A program made the position numbers and the translations under genes. Below, piece after piece: positions 30,345 through 38,580 of a stretch of DNA of 42,405 nt (positions are counted from its first letter, which is position 1; each line of letters begins with the position of its first letter). The stretch covers positions 1 through 42,405 of the forward strand of contig QZKA01000018.1 in assembly GCA_003598135.1 (NCBI GenBank), written 5' to 3'. Under the pieces are notes generated by a model. That model had not been told where the DNA came from, did no database searches, and saw only the letters and a program-made list of their open reading frames with translations. This DNA is from Candidatus Omnitrophota bacterium (GTDB taxonomy: Bacteria > Omnitrophota > Gorgyraeia > Gygaellales > Profunditerraquicolaceae).

Positions 30345-31925
30345 ATGAGCAAGACCGTATTTTTATCTACACTGTCTCCTTACAACTGTAAGGATGTGCA
30401 GTTGGGGCTTTATTATCTAAAAGCCTACTGCTCAAAACATATGCCGGCTGCGTTGCCTAGGATTCCCATTATCGTAGAGGTGTTTCCGGCGCGCCTGTCT
30501 GTAGAGGGGGCAGGAGAAACGTTATTACGTAGAAACCCTGCAATAGTGGGGTTTTCCTGCTATGTATGGAATGTGACGAAGATCCTTGCAATTGCCCATT
30601 TTATAAAAAGAAGAGACCCTTTTGTCAAAATTATAGTCGGAGGCCCTGAAGTTTCTGTGCGGTCAGTGCCGCTTTTGCGCCAAGAAAAAGCCGTCGATAT
30701 CGTAGTCAGGGGAGAAGGAGAAGAAACGTTTCTTGAGCTGCTGCAGAGCATTATCGGTGGGCGTATGCCGTTGTCTTGTGTGCGTGGCATAACCTACCGC
30801 ACCAGCTCAAAGCGCATACGCGTTAATCCTGAAAGGCCTGCGCTCGCAGACCTCGATTCAATACCATCTCCTTACTTAGAGGGCATAATCAAGGGTGAGA
30901 AAAATGACATCCTCCCCGCCGAAACTATGAGAGGGTGCTTTTATCGCTGCCATTACTGTTATTACCACAAGGATTTTCCGAAGCTCAGATTTTTTTCACT
31001 TAAGCGGACCGAGTGCGAACTACGCTGTATCCTCGCTCAAGCCCCCCCGGAAGTGTATCTTATGGATCCAACTTTTAATATTAACCGAAAAAGGGCAAAG
31101 GACATTTTGCGTATTTTTAAAAGGTACAACAGGCGTTCAAGGCTGCATGTGGAATTAAGGGCAGAGTTACTGGATGAAGAGATGGCCCGCCTGCTTAAGC
31201 AGGCAAATGCAACTTTTATTGAAATAGGAATCCAGAGTACTGATAGGCACACTTTAAGAATTGCGAACCGGCAGTTTGACAAAGGCGCGTTTAAAAAAAA
31301 TATAATGCGCTTGAATAAAGAAAACCTGCCTTATCAACTGCAGATTATTGATGCCCTTCCCGGACATACCTATTCCAAAGTAAAAAAATCGATCGACTGG
31401 CTTTTTATATGTAAACCTCCCCAGATAGTAATTATGAAACTGATGCTCCTGCCGGGAACATTTCTACGTCTCCATGCCCGTCGTCTAGGTTTACAATACG
31501 ATAGACATCCGCCGTATTATGTGCGTAGAAGCAGAACCATGACGCAGGAGGATCTTAAGAAAATCAATGGGCTGCGTCATGCGATATCCCTTCTTTACGA
31601 TACAGGGCTTTTGCGGGAGAGTATATTTGTAATTGCAAAGGAGCTTAAAGTCGCCTTTTGCGACATTTTCGAAGCGTGGTTAAAATGGGAACCTTCTCTT
31701 GGAAGAGGCATCAGAAAAGAAAGGCTGCAGTCAAGGATTGCGATAGCTGCTATTCCACGCTTTGTAAAATACCTGTGCCTGAGGTATAATAGAGCCGGAA
31801 GATACGCAGATATTTATCCTGCAATAAGGAAAGACCTGGCAACATACTACGTCACTGAGCTAAAGAGGACAATGGGGGAGCGGAATGCCAATAGACCTGT
31901 CAGTAAAAAGAAAAAAAATCGATAA
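30345..31925 (+). CDS. B12-binding-domain radical SAM protein, first of an overlapping pair
   Basis: The 526-residue protein has a cobalamin-binding Rossmann-like domain at residues 1-145. It includes VGFSCYVWN, IIVGGPEVS (96-104) and the RGEGEETF signature (122-129). The radical SAM domain carries C198-x3-C202-x2-C205 in MRGCFYRCHYCYY. A downstream helix-rich segment (YQLQIIDALPGHTYSKV...) is typical of the DUF4080-like branch. Such enzymes do methylation or rearrangement on unactivated carbons; no substrate can be named. The product is soluble. The end of the gene overlaps the next radical SAM gene by 41 nt, indicating coupled translation. Confidence 0.85.
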   Translation: MSKTVFLSTLSPYNCKDVQLGLYYLKAYCSKHMPAALPRIPIIVEVFPARLSVEGAGETLLRRNPAIVGFSCYVWNVTKILAIAHFIKRRDPFVKIIVGGPEVSVRSVPLLRQEKAVDIVVRGEGEETFLELLQSIIGGRMPLSCVRGITYRTSSKRIRVNPERPALADLDSIPSPYLEGIIKGEKNDILPAETMRGCFYRCHYCYYHKDFPKLRFFSLKRTECELRCILAQAPPEVYLMDPTFNINRKRAKDILRIFKRYNRRSRLHVELRAELLDEEMARLLKQANATFIEIGIQSTDRHTLRIANRQFDKGAFKKNIMRLNKENLPYQLQIIDALPGHTYSKVKKSIDWLFICKPPQIVIMKLMLLPGTFLRLHARRLGLQYDRHPPYYVRRSRTMTQEDLKKINGLRHAISLLYDTGLLRESIFVIAKELKVAFCDIFEAWLKWEPSLGRGIRKERLQSRIAIAAIPRFVKYLCLRYNRAGRYADIYPAIRKDLATYYVTELKRTMGERNANRPVSKKKKNR

Positions 31926-33261
31926 TAGTCTCACCCTTATTCTTTTCCAAAACTATCCTTTAAGTACTAATCTGGGCGCAGCATACCTGGCGTATGGCTT
32001 GGATAAAGCGCGCATTCCTTTCAGGCTTAAGATTTTTGGGCAATATGGATTCCGTATCACTTTAGAAAATATCTACCGTTTCTTCGCCGGCTCTGGAAAG
32101 ATTATCGCAGTCGGGTGTATGTCGCACATGTTGCCGTATGTGATAGCGGCACTGGAGAGATTAAAGAAGAATTTTCCCGATAAAATCGTCATTATGGGCG
32201 GGATAGGTCCGTCTGAAGTTGCCGAAGAAATCATCCGCCGGTTCCCTTTTATTGATTTTGTGATAAAGGGCTGCGGCATTGAGCCTTTGCCTCAGCTGGT
32301 CAATACGCTTTTAAGGGAGGAAAATGTTTTTCATGATATCAGTGGTTTGGTGTATAGAAACGGACCCGAGTTAATAAGCAATAATCACCACAAAACCTCA
32401 AACGAAGCAATCCTTAATGCCGCGGCAGCGTTCCATCTTGTCCCGGGCGCAAAACGGTGCGGCTATTTCGATCTCTTTACTTCAGCTGGCTGTTGTTATC
32501 AGTGTACCTTTTGTCAGTCTCCCGTAGTGGGAGGGCGCAATATCGTATTCAGGGATATCGATCGCGTTATAGACGAACTGAGACTAATTATCAAGATGAA
32601 GGGAGGCGAAAAGTTTGGCTTCTTTCTTATTGATGAATCATTTGTGGTAAACAGAAAAAGGGTATATGCCTTTTGCCGGGCGTTGCGCCAGAACCGCCTC
32701 AATATGCCTTGGAGTTGCTATGGCAGGGTGGATAGGATGGATGAAGGGCTCTTGCGTACCTTGGCAGAAAACGGTTGTTGTGAGCTTCTTTATGGGTGTG
32801 AATCCGGCTCTGACAGGGTGTTAAAGAAGATCGATAAAGGCTTTACTGTCGCAGATATGGTGAAGATGGTAGTTTTGTCTAAGAAATACCTAAAGGTCAT
32901 AGCTTCATTTATCTGTCTTTATCCGTTTGAGACGAAAGAAGATTTTCTGGAAACCCTCTCCTGCATAGTGTATTTAGAAACAAAGGGCATCAGGGTTATG
33001 TTGCATCCACTCGCGCCCATTAAGAACTCTTTGCTCTTTCAGGAATACAAAAAGAGCCTGTTTCTTACCTCCAAAGTAAGATCAACGTTCCATCCTTTAA
33101 TCAACCAGATGCCTCTACAGTGCCGACGACTAGTGCGGCGCTACCCTGAAATCTTTTATTTTTATTACACATATCGGCCTAAAGATTTTGACTCGATAAC
33201 CCGGTTGCTCCCGGAGGCCATAAAAATAAACTACTATGACGCAAGGCAGGTGAAATTTTGA
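31885..33261 (+). CDS. B12-binding-domain radical SAM protein, second of the pair
   Basis: The 458-residue protein also joins a cobalamin-binding-type N-terminal domain (about 1-145, with VGCMSHMLPYV, IVIMGGIGPSEVA and FVIKGCGIEP) to a radical SAM domain. The cluster Cys are C203, C207 and C210 (CCYQCTFC). The later CYGRVDRMDEGLLRTLAENGCCELLYGCESGS segment is a typical radical SAM barrel element. GGGGAG at 31873-31878 is a good ribosome binding site for the ATG at 31885, although this start lies inside the previous gene. It ends 5 bases before the convergent comM gene. Two different B12 radical SAM enzymes acting in sequence is the simplest reading. Confidence 0.85.
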   Translation: MPIDLSVKRKKIDNSLTLILFQNYPLSTNLGAAYLAYGLDKARIPFRLKIFGQYGFRITLENIYRFFAGSGKIIAVGCMSHMLPYVIAALERLKKNFPDKIVIMGGIGPSEVAEEIIRRFPFIDFVIKGCGIEPLPQLVNTLLREENVFHDISGLVYRNGPELISNNHHKTSNEAILNAAAAFHLVPGAKRCGYFDLFTSAGCCYQCTFCQSPVVGGRNIVFRDIDRVIDELRLIIKMKGGEKFGFFLIDESFVVNRKRVYAFCRALRQNRLNMPWSCYGRVDRMDEGLLRTLAENGCCELLYGCESGSDRVLKKIDKGFTVADMVKMVVLSKKYLKVIASFICLYPFETKEDFLETLSCIVYLETKGIRVMLHPLAPIKNSLLFQEYKKSLFLTSKVRSTFHPLINQMPLQCRRLVRRYPEIFYFYYTYRPKDFDSITRLLPEAIKINYYDARQVKF

Positions 33262-33266
33262 CAACA

Positions 33267-34796
33267 CTAAAGCCATTTGTCCAGGTTCCTGTATTGGATT
33301 GCTTCGCAAATGTGTTGCGTGGAAATAAGATCCGACTCCGCCAGGTCCGCAATCGTACGGCCCACCTTTAGTATTTTATCGTAAGCCCTCGCAGAGAGCT
33401 TTAATTCATTGAGCGCCATCTTTAAGAGCTCTCTTGCTTCTTCTCCCAATGTGCAATATCGTTCAATCAATTTTGCCTCCATTTGGGAATTAAACAAGAT
33501 ACCGTACTCCTTCAAGCGCATCTTCTGAATAGCCCTGGTTTTTTCAACCCGCGCCCGTATTACCGTAGATGACTCAGCAACTTTACGTTCGATGAGCTCT
33601 TTATATTTTATAGGGGGGATTTCAAGATGGATATCGATTCTATCCAGCAGGGGGCCGGAGATTTTTCCCAGATAGGTAGCAATCTTAGCAGGATTACATC
33701 GGCATACCCTTCGGGGGTCGGTTGAATATCCGCACGGGCACGGATTCATTGCGCCGACAAACATAAACGAAGCCGGAAAAGTCGAGGTTTTTGCAATTCT
33801 TGATATTCGGATCAAGCCTTCTTCCAAGGGCTGTCGCAATGCCTCTAGCGCCGCACGGTTAAATTCAGTCAATTCATCAAGAAACAATACCCCTCCATGC
33901 GCAAGGCTTATCTCTCCGGGCTGGGGGATGCTCTGACCTCCAATAAGTGCGGTTTCTGATATGGTGTGGTGAGGCGAGCGAAACGGCCGCACGCCGATTA
34001 TTCCGTTTTTGTACGGTGCCATAACACCGGCTACCGAGTGCAGCGTAGTGATCTCAAGGGCTTCTTGGAGGCTTAACGCAGGCATTATAGAAGGAATTCG
34101 TTTAGAGAGCATGCTTTTGCCGCTTCCGGGTGGCCCGATCATCAGGATGTTGTGATTGCCGGCGACGGCAACCTCAATTGCCCTTTTAGCCAGATACTGG
34201 CCTTTCACCTCTGAGAAATCAAGAGGATAGCGCGAGTTTTTACGCAACATCTCTTCAATATCCGCTTTAAACGACGTATGCATGCTTGGACTATGCAGGA
34301 ATTCTATTGTTTCTGTGAGGCTCTTCATCGGCCATACGCAGATGTCTTTTACCGCAGCCGCTTCAGTTGCATTATCTGCAGGGACCACGATGTCTTTAAC
34401 GGCATGCTGGCGTAGAGATAAAGCGATAGGCAGTACCCCTTTTACGGGGCGCAGATGTCCGTTAAGGGATAATTCTCCCAATAAGCAGTAACTCTTTAGG
34501 CGCTCAGCAGATATTTGTCCGGTTGCTGCCAGTATTCCTAGGGCAATCGCAAGGTCGAACGCAGCCCCCTCTTTTTTGATATCCGAAGGCGCAAGGCTTA
34601 CTGTGATTCTATCCATAGGCCATGTGAAACCGGAGTTTTTAATTGCTGATTTTACTCTTTCCCTGCTTTCTCTCACTGCAGTGTCTGCCATCCCGACTAT
34701 CGTAAAAATTGGCAGTCCGCTTGTTACATCCGCTTCTATCTCAAGAGGATAAGCCTCTATTCCTAACAGGCCAAAGGCCAATACCTTTGCGACCAT
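33267..34796 (-). CDS. comM: YifB/ComM family AAA+ ATPase (Mg-chelatase-like)
   Basis: The only minus-strand gene, 509 residues. The N-terminal ChlI/Lon-like domain (1-165) has LPIFTIVGMADTAVRESRERVKSA and AFDLAIALGILAA. The AAA+ core has Walker A GPPGSGKS (221-228), Walker B GGVLFLDELTEF, and a Cys-rich zinc knuckle CPCGYSTDPRRVCRC. The C-terminal region ends LKVGRTIADLAESDLISTQHICEAIQYR, as in YifB. In Haemophilus and Vibrio, ComM is a branch-migration helicase that promotes integration of DNA taken up by transformation. The presence of type IV pilus genes in the same window fits a natural-competence role, but this is inference. Its start is 155 bases from the divergent coiled-coil gene. 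Confidence 0.95.
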   Translation of the reverse strand: MVAKVLAFGLLGIEAYPLEIEADVTSGLPIFTIVGMADTAVRESRERVKSAIKNSGFTWPMDRITVSLAPSDIKKEGAAFDLAIALGILAATGQISAERLKSYCLLGELSLNGHLRPVKGVLPIALSLRQHAVKDIVVPADNATEAAAVKDICVWPMKSLTETIEFLHSPSMHTSFKADIEEMLRKNSRYPLDFSEVKGQYLAKRAIEVAVAGNHNILMIGPPGSGKSMLSKRIPSIMPALSLQEALEITTLHSVAGVMAPYKNGIIGVRPFRSPHHTISETALIGGQSIPQPGEISLAHGGVLFLDELTEFNRAALEALRQPLEEGLIRISRIAKTSTFPASFMFVGAMNPCPCGYSTDPRRVCRCNPAKIATYLGKISGPLLDRIDIHLEIPPIKYKELIERKVAESSTVIRARVEKTRAIQKMRLKEYGILFNSQMEAKLIERYCTLGEEARELLKMALNELKLSARAYDKILKVGRTIADLAESDLISTQHICEAIQYRNLDKWL

Positions 34797-34903
34797 TCCC
34801 GATCCTTTATGGTTGGCGTTTTCTTAATATACACATACGGCAAAGTAATAGACGCGGCAAAACCGACCTTCTCACTTAAATAATTGGCACAGAGGGAAAA
34901 TGC

Positions 34904-34931
34904 TTGCTTTTTTGGTTTCCTAGTATATAAT
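34904..34931 (+). promoter_or_regulatory. Sigma70-type promoter for the coiled-coil gene operon
   Basis: TTGCTT at 34904-34909 and TATAAT at 34926-34931 are separated by 16 bases. The -10 lies in CTAGTATATAAT, identical to the element at 19834-19845. A GGGGGAAGG ribosome binding site precedes the ATG at 34952. The rest of the 155-base gap must also hold the comM promoter, which I cannot place. Confidence 0.6.
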
Positions 34932-34951
34932 TACCCCTAAAGGGGGAAGGT

Positions 34952-35590
34952 ATGAAGATGAAAAATTTCAAGGCTTTTCTCGTGGCATTATTAGCCGGGA
35001 TCACAGCCTTTAGCGTTATAAAATTTGTCATGACACAGAAGGAGAATATAGAACTTTCCCGGGGGTTGCAGTCTTTAAAGGCCGACGTCAGCTCTCTGCA
35101 GTATGAGAAAGGAAAGCTGTTGCATTCCATTGAGACTGAAAAAGAGGCGCAAAGGGTTTTAAGCGAAGAGAACGCAGAGTTAACCAAGACCTTGAACCTT
35201 ACCCAGGAGCAGTTACGTACATTTGACACGGACCTTAAGGCGGCCCAGGAAGAACTAGACCGCCTTAACCTGGCAGTGCGTACTTTAAAAACGGAAAGCG
35301 AGGCATCCCGCAGCCAGAACGATTATTTAAAGGCTCAACTGGGGCAGCTTTCCCAGGAAAACAATGAGCTTAAAATAAAGCTTGGTTCCATCGCTGAATT
35401 AAAAAAAGTCATCCGGGAATTAAAAAGAAAGCCGCGCAAGAGCCTTTCAGTTCAGCTCCAGCAATCCGGCGTAAAAAAAAATGAAAACCCTAGAAGGCGT
35501 TTTCCCGGCAACCAGGGGTTTTTGTTAAAAAACGGAAAATCAACCTATATACCGAAAGTATATATTGAGGTTTCTCCTGTAGCCCAATAA
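34952..35590 (+). CDS. Membrane-anchored coiled-coil protein, unknown function
   Basis: A 212-residue protein with one N-terminal membrane helix (about residues 7-24, AFLVALLAGITAFSVI), followed by a long heptad-repeat coiled coil from about 30 to 160 rich in Leu, Glu and Lys. A basic linker (KRKPRKS) and a short tail (TYIPKVYIEVSPVAQ) end the protein. No known domain was recognised. The arrangement resembles FtsL/FtsB- or DivIC-like scaffolds only in general form and gives no function. It is the first gene after a good promoter and overlaps the next start by one base. Confidence 0.65.
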   Translation: MKMKNFKAFLVALLAGITAFSVIKFVMTQKENIELSRGLQSLKADVSSLQYEKGKLLHSIETEKEAQRVLSEENAELTKTLNLTQEQLRTFDTDLKAAQEELDRLNLAVRTLKTESEASRSQNDYLKAQLGQLSQENNELKIKLGSIAELKKVIRELKRKPRKSLSVQLQQSGVKKNENPRRRFPGNQGFLLKNGKSTYIPKVYIEVSPVAQ

Positions 35591-36039
35591 TGTTAAAGCA
35601 AGTATTTACTGAATTTATACACAATAAAATTTTTATTACCACTCTATTAAGCTGGCTTGTTGCCCAGTGTATAAAAGTAGGCATCGGCATTATCCGCTTC
35701 AGGAAGTTTGATTTTCGGTGGTTTGTGGGTACCGGAGGCATGCCTTCCAGCCATAGCGCAGGCGCTTCTTGTCTTGCAGCGGCAGTTGGCTTTCAATACG
35801 GTTTTAACAGCGTATTTTTTGCCTTGGCAGCCTCTTTCACTATTGTCGTAATGTTCGATGCGCAAGGGGTGCGGCGTGCCGCAGGCAAGCAGGCGCGTAT
35901 TTTAAATAGGATTATGGAAGATATCTATTGGCAGAAGCGTATTGAGGATAACCGGCTGCGTGAGCTTATTGGTCATACCCCGATAGAGGTTATTGCCGGG
36001 TTTCTCTTGGGGGTCGCTATTGCCTATTTTGCCCGGTAG
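35590..36039 (+). CDS. Divergent PAP2-family membrane protein (DUF212)
   Basis: The 149-residue protein matches the divergent PAP2 family. Its core carries FVGTGGMPSSHSAGASCLAAAVG near residue 48, in which SSHS is the phosphatase-type motif. VVMFDAQGVRRAAGKQA follows, and the protein ends LIGHTPIEVIAGFLLGVAIAY, the GHTP.EV. signature with the second His. Four or five membrane helices are predicted by eye. The family is related to phosphatidic acid/undecaprenyl-diphosphate phosphatases, but activity is unproven. The start overlaps the preceding stop by one base. Confidence 0.9.
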   Translation: MLKQVFTEFIHNKIFITTLLSWLVAQCIKVGIGIIRFRKFDFRWFVGTGGMPSSHSAGASCLAAAVGFQYGFNSVFFALAASFTIVVMFDAQGVRRAAGKQARILNRIMEDIYWQKRIEDNRLRELIGHTPIEVIAGFLLGVAIAYFAR

Positions 36040-36072
36040 AATTTTTTTACTAAAGATTAAAGGAGGAGGTCC

Positions 36073-36891
36073 GTGAATAGACGAGTTGCGGCGGTGGTTG
36101 TGGCGTGTGTGCTGTTGGTGGTTGTGGGTATCGCCTTACGGGCAACCGTAAGGCCACGCCAGGTATCCCAAGGAAAAATAACGGGCGGGGATTCAGCTGC
36201 AGCCTTGCTTATGCAGGCAAAGGAACTGGAGTCTAAAAACAGCTTCCTTGAAGCAACGCAGATATATCAAAGATTGGTCAGCGAATATCCTGCATCCAAA
36301 GAGACACTCAACTGGCAGAAAAAGAGCGAAGATTTAAACATCAAGCTGCTCTTTTCTCCTGTTGTCACCCCTAAGAGTACCCTATATGAAGTCAAGCCAG
36401 GCGACACACTCACTAAGATTTCCAAGGCATTCAATACAACAGTTGAATTGATTAAAAAAGGCAATAATCTTGCAGATGATACGATTATCCCAGGGAGGAA
36501 GCTAAAAGTCTGGACAGCCCCTTTTACCATTTTTGTAGACAAATCACAGAACCTCCTTATTTTAAAAAATGACGACGAAATCATAAAGACGTATGTGGTT
36601 GCTACCGGCGCAAATAATTCGACTCCTATAGGTACATTCAAGATTACTAATAAACTACAGAATCCCACCTGGTTTAAGGCCGGGGCAGTGGTTGCTTCCG
36701 ATAGCCCAGAGAATATCTTAGGTTCTCGCTGGCTTGGTTTTGAGCTTGCTGGGTACGGTATCCACGGGACAACCGATCCCCAAAGCCTCGGGAAACAAGT
36801 AACGCAAGGCTGTGTGCGCATGTCGAATCAGGACGTAGAAGAATTATACAGCATTGTTCCGGTCGGGACAGAAGTTACTATTGTCGACTAA
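36073..36891 (+). CDS. LysM and L,D-transpeptidase (YkuD) protein
   Basis: A 272-residue envelope protein with a signal-anchor helix (residues 5-22), a TPR-like helical pair (about 45-92), a LysM peptidoglycan-binding domain at 103-146 ([17 protein letters not shown]...NNL...IIPGRKLKV) and a YkuD catalytic domain at about 150-271. The active site is H231 (GIHGTTD) and C247-x-R249 (TQGCVRMS). Such enzymes make 3-3 cross-links in peptidoglycan or anchor proteins to it. GTG at 36073 is the start, with AGGAGGAGG eight bases upstream. The gene lies in the same operon as accA and padR. Confidence 0.9.
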   Translation: MNRRVAAVVVACVLLVVVGIALRATVRPRQVSQGKITGGDSAAALLMQAKELESKNSFLEATQIYQRLVSEYPASKETLNWQKKSEDLNIKLLFSPVVTPKSTLYEVKPGDTLTKISKAFNTTVELIKKGNNLADDTIIPGRKLKVWTAPFTIFVDKSQNLLILKNDDEIIKTYVVATGANNSTPIGTFKITNKLQNPTWFKAGAVVASDSPENILGSRWLGFELAGYGIHGTTDPQSLGKQVTQGCVRMSNQDVEELYSIVPVGTEVTIVD

Positions 36892-36911
36892 CCTTTCCCC
36901 ATAAGATTACG

Positions 36912-37859
36912 ATGAGCGGTTTAGATTTCGAGAAGCCGATTTTGGAACTGGAGAAAAAGATAAAGGAATTGAAATCATTTATTTCCGATAGAAAAATAGA
37001 TCTTTCTTCAGAACTGAAGAATCTTGAGCTAAAACTTGAGGATTTAAAGAAAGCGACGTATACGGCATTGACGCCTTGGCAAAAGGTGCAGATCGCCCGC
37101 CATCCTCAAAGGCCCTATACCCAGGATTATATTACGATAATGATGAAGGGGTTTCTTGAATTGCATGGCGACAGGATATTCGGCGATGACCGGGCGATTA
37201 TAGGCGGCTTTGCAAAGATTGATGGCAAAAAAGTCATAGTAATGGGTCACCAAAAGGGCAGGGATACCAAAGAGAACATCAGCCGCAACTTCGGCTGTGC
37301 GCATCCTGAAGGGTACCGAAAGGCTTTCCGGTTGATGCAGCTGGCAGAAAGGTTCGACATGCCGGTGGTGATTTTTATAGACACCCCCGGGGCGTATCCC
37401 GGTATCGGCGCAGAAGAGCGCGGCCAGGCACAGGCGATAGCCTCTAATCTAAAAGAAATGATGGGAATTGCTGTTCCCATTGTTGCTATTGTGATAGGTG
37501 AGGGTGGTTCAGGTGGCGCTTTGGGGGTCGGCATAGCGGATAGGGTCTGCGTATTGGAGAATTCGTATTACTCTGTTATTTCTCCAGAAGGGTGTGCAGC
37601 AATTCTTTGGAAAGATGGTTCTAAGGCACCCGAGGCAGCAGAGGTATTAAAACTTACCGCTCAGGATCTTCTTGGGATGGGTATTATTGATGAAATCATC
37701 CCTGAACCGCTGGGTGGGGCTCATCGCGACCCGGAGAGGATGGCGTCTTTTGTCAAAGAGCAGGTTCTTAAAGACATCAAAGAGCTGCGCTCGCTTGAAA
37801 AAGAAGAGCTCTTAAGGTTACGGTACGATAAATTCCGTCGAATCGGTAAATTTACATGA
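36912..37859 (+). CDS. accA: Acetyl-CoA carboxylase carboxyltransferase subunit alpha
   Basis: The 315-residue protein is a standard AccA, the size of the E. coli subunit. The opening [17 protein letters not shown] is the conserved coiled helix. The core carries [30 protein letters not shown], then [23 protein letters not shown] and [11 protein letters not shown], the oxyanion and carboxyl-transfer segments. The C-terminal [15 protein letters not shown] is also typical. With AccD it transfers CO2 from biotin-BCCP to acetyl-CoA to make malonyl-CoA for fatty acids. AccD is not in this window. The stop overlaps the padR start by 4 nt. Confidence 0.97.
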   Translation: MSGLDFEKPILELEKKIKELKSFISDRKIDLSSELKNLELKLEDLKKATYTALTPWQKVQIARHPQRPYTQDYITIMMKGFLELHGDRIFGDDRAIIGGFAKIDGKKVIVMGHQKGRDTKENISRNFGCAHPEGYRKAFRLMQLAERFDMPVVIFIDTPGAYPGIGAEERGQAQAIASNLKEMMGIAVPIVAIVIGEGGSGGALGVGIADRVCVLENSYYSVISPEGCAAILWKDGSKAPEAAEVLKLTAQDLLGMGIIDEIIPEPLGGAHRDPERMASFVKEQVLKDIKELRSLEKEELLRLRYDKFRRIGKFT

Positions 37860-38374
37860 AAGAACAAGAATTAATATTGTTGGGGTTGCTTAAAGAGAAG
37901 CCAAAGCACGGATATGAGATAAAGAAGGAAATAAGGAATATCTTATATCTCTTCACCGGGCTAGATTTACAGTCGATATATTATCCTTTAAGAATTCTAG
38001 AAAAGAAGGGTTTAATACAGAAATCAGTAAGCCGTTGCGGGAAAAGGCCGGCGCGTTTTGTGTATGCCTTAACCCCCAAAGGCGAGAGCCGCTTCCATGA
38101 ACTGATCAACCGCAGTTTTTTGAGTTTCAAGCGGCCCCAGTTTAGCCTCGATGTGAGTTTATATTTCTTGCGTTATGTCAAACCCGCACTTGCCAAACGG
38201 AAATTGCGGGCCCGTCAACTAATCCTTAAGAAGCTCTACGGAGAACTTAAAGAAACCGCTGAGTCCCTTAAAAAAAAGAATCCCGAGTCTTCTCTTCCGC
38301 GCATTCTTGAACATAACCTGGAGATGGTTGGTGCGGAATCTTGTTTTGTGTCCCAGCTTATTAAGACTTTTTAA
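37856..38374 (+). CDS. PadR-family transcriptional regulator
   Basis: The 172-residue protein has the PadR winged helix at residues 1-80: [39 protein letters not shown] and [14 protein letters not shown] longer helical C-terminal domain (80-172) serves for dimerisation. PadR proteins are mostly dimeric repressors that respond to phenolics, drugs or other ligands. It overlaps accA by 4 nt, so it is expressed with the lipid/cell-wall operon. A 16-bp palindrome (38463-38478) lies 88 bases downstream of its stop, next to the pilB promoter, and is a plausible target. Confidence 0.85.
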   Translation: MKEQELILLGLLKEKPKHGYEIKKEIRNILYLFTGLDLQSIYYPLRILEKKGLIQKSVSRCGKRPARFVYALTPKGESRFHELINRSFLSFKRPQFSLDVSLYFLRYVKPALAKRKLRARQLILKKLYGELKETAESLKKKNPESSLPRILEHNLEMVGAESCFVSQLIKTF

Positions 38375-38395
38375 AGGCATTTTTTAAAGGCCTGT

Positions 38396-38430
38396 AGGGC
38401 TTTCGCGTTGTGCAGCCGAAGTCCTTTTTT
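38396..38430 (+). terminator. Intrinsic terminator after padR
   Basis: AGGGCTT at 38396-38402 plus CG at 38404-38405 pairs with CGAAGTCCT at 38417-38425 (nine pairs, including one G-T wobble and one bulged T). Six T (38425-38430) follow. It closes the operon that starts at 34952. The pilB promoter begins 60 bases downstream. Confidence 0.65.
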
Positions 38431-38462
38431 GTATAACTACAACTATTTCAAGCAGTTATTTT

Positions 38463-38478
38463 TTATTTCATGAAATAA
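38463..38478. promoter_or_regulatory. Perfect 16-bp palindrome, candidate operator for the pilB operon
   Basis: TTATTTCATGAAATAA at 38463-38478 is identical to its reverse complement. It ends 11 bases before the -35 element at 38490. A dimeric repressor or activator binding here could control the pil promoter. The adjacent padR gene product is the most obvious candidate, but this is inference from position. Confidence 0.45.
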
Positions 38479-38489
38479 TGCGGAAATGG

Positions 38490-38518
38490 TTGACAATAGA
38501 AGTCCAATTATATATTAT
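38490..38518 (+). promoter_or_regulatory. Sigma70-type promoter for the pilB operon
   Basis: TTGACA at 38490-38495 and TATTAT at 38513-38518 are 17 bases apart. The predicted start of transcription is near 38525, giving a leader of about 56 bases before the ATG at 38581. No strong ribosome binding site directly precedes that ATG. Confidence 0.75.
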
Positions 38519-38580
38519 AAAATCAAAACTATTATAGAAGAGGCATTGATACTGTAGCGTATTACAACTGCCACAGCCAT

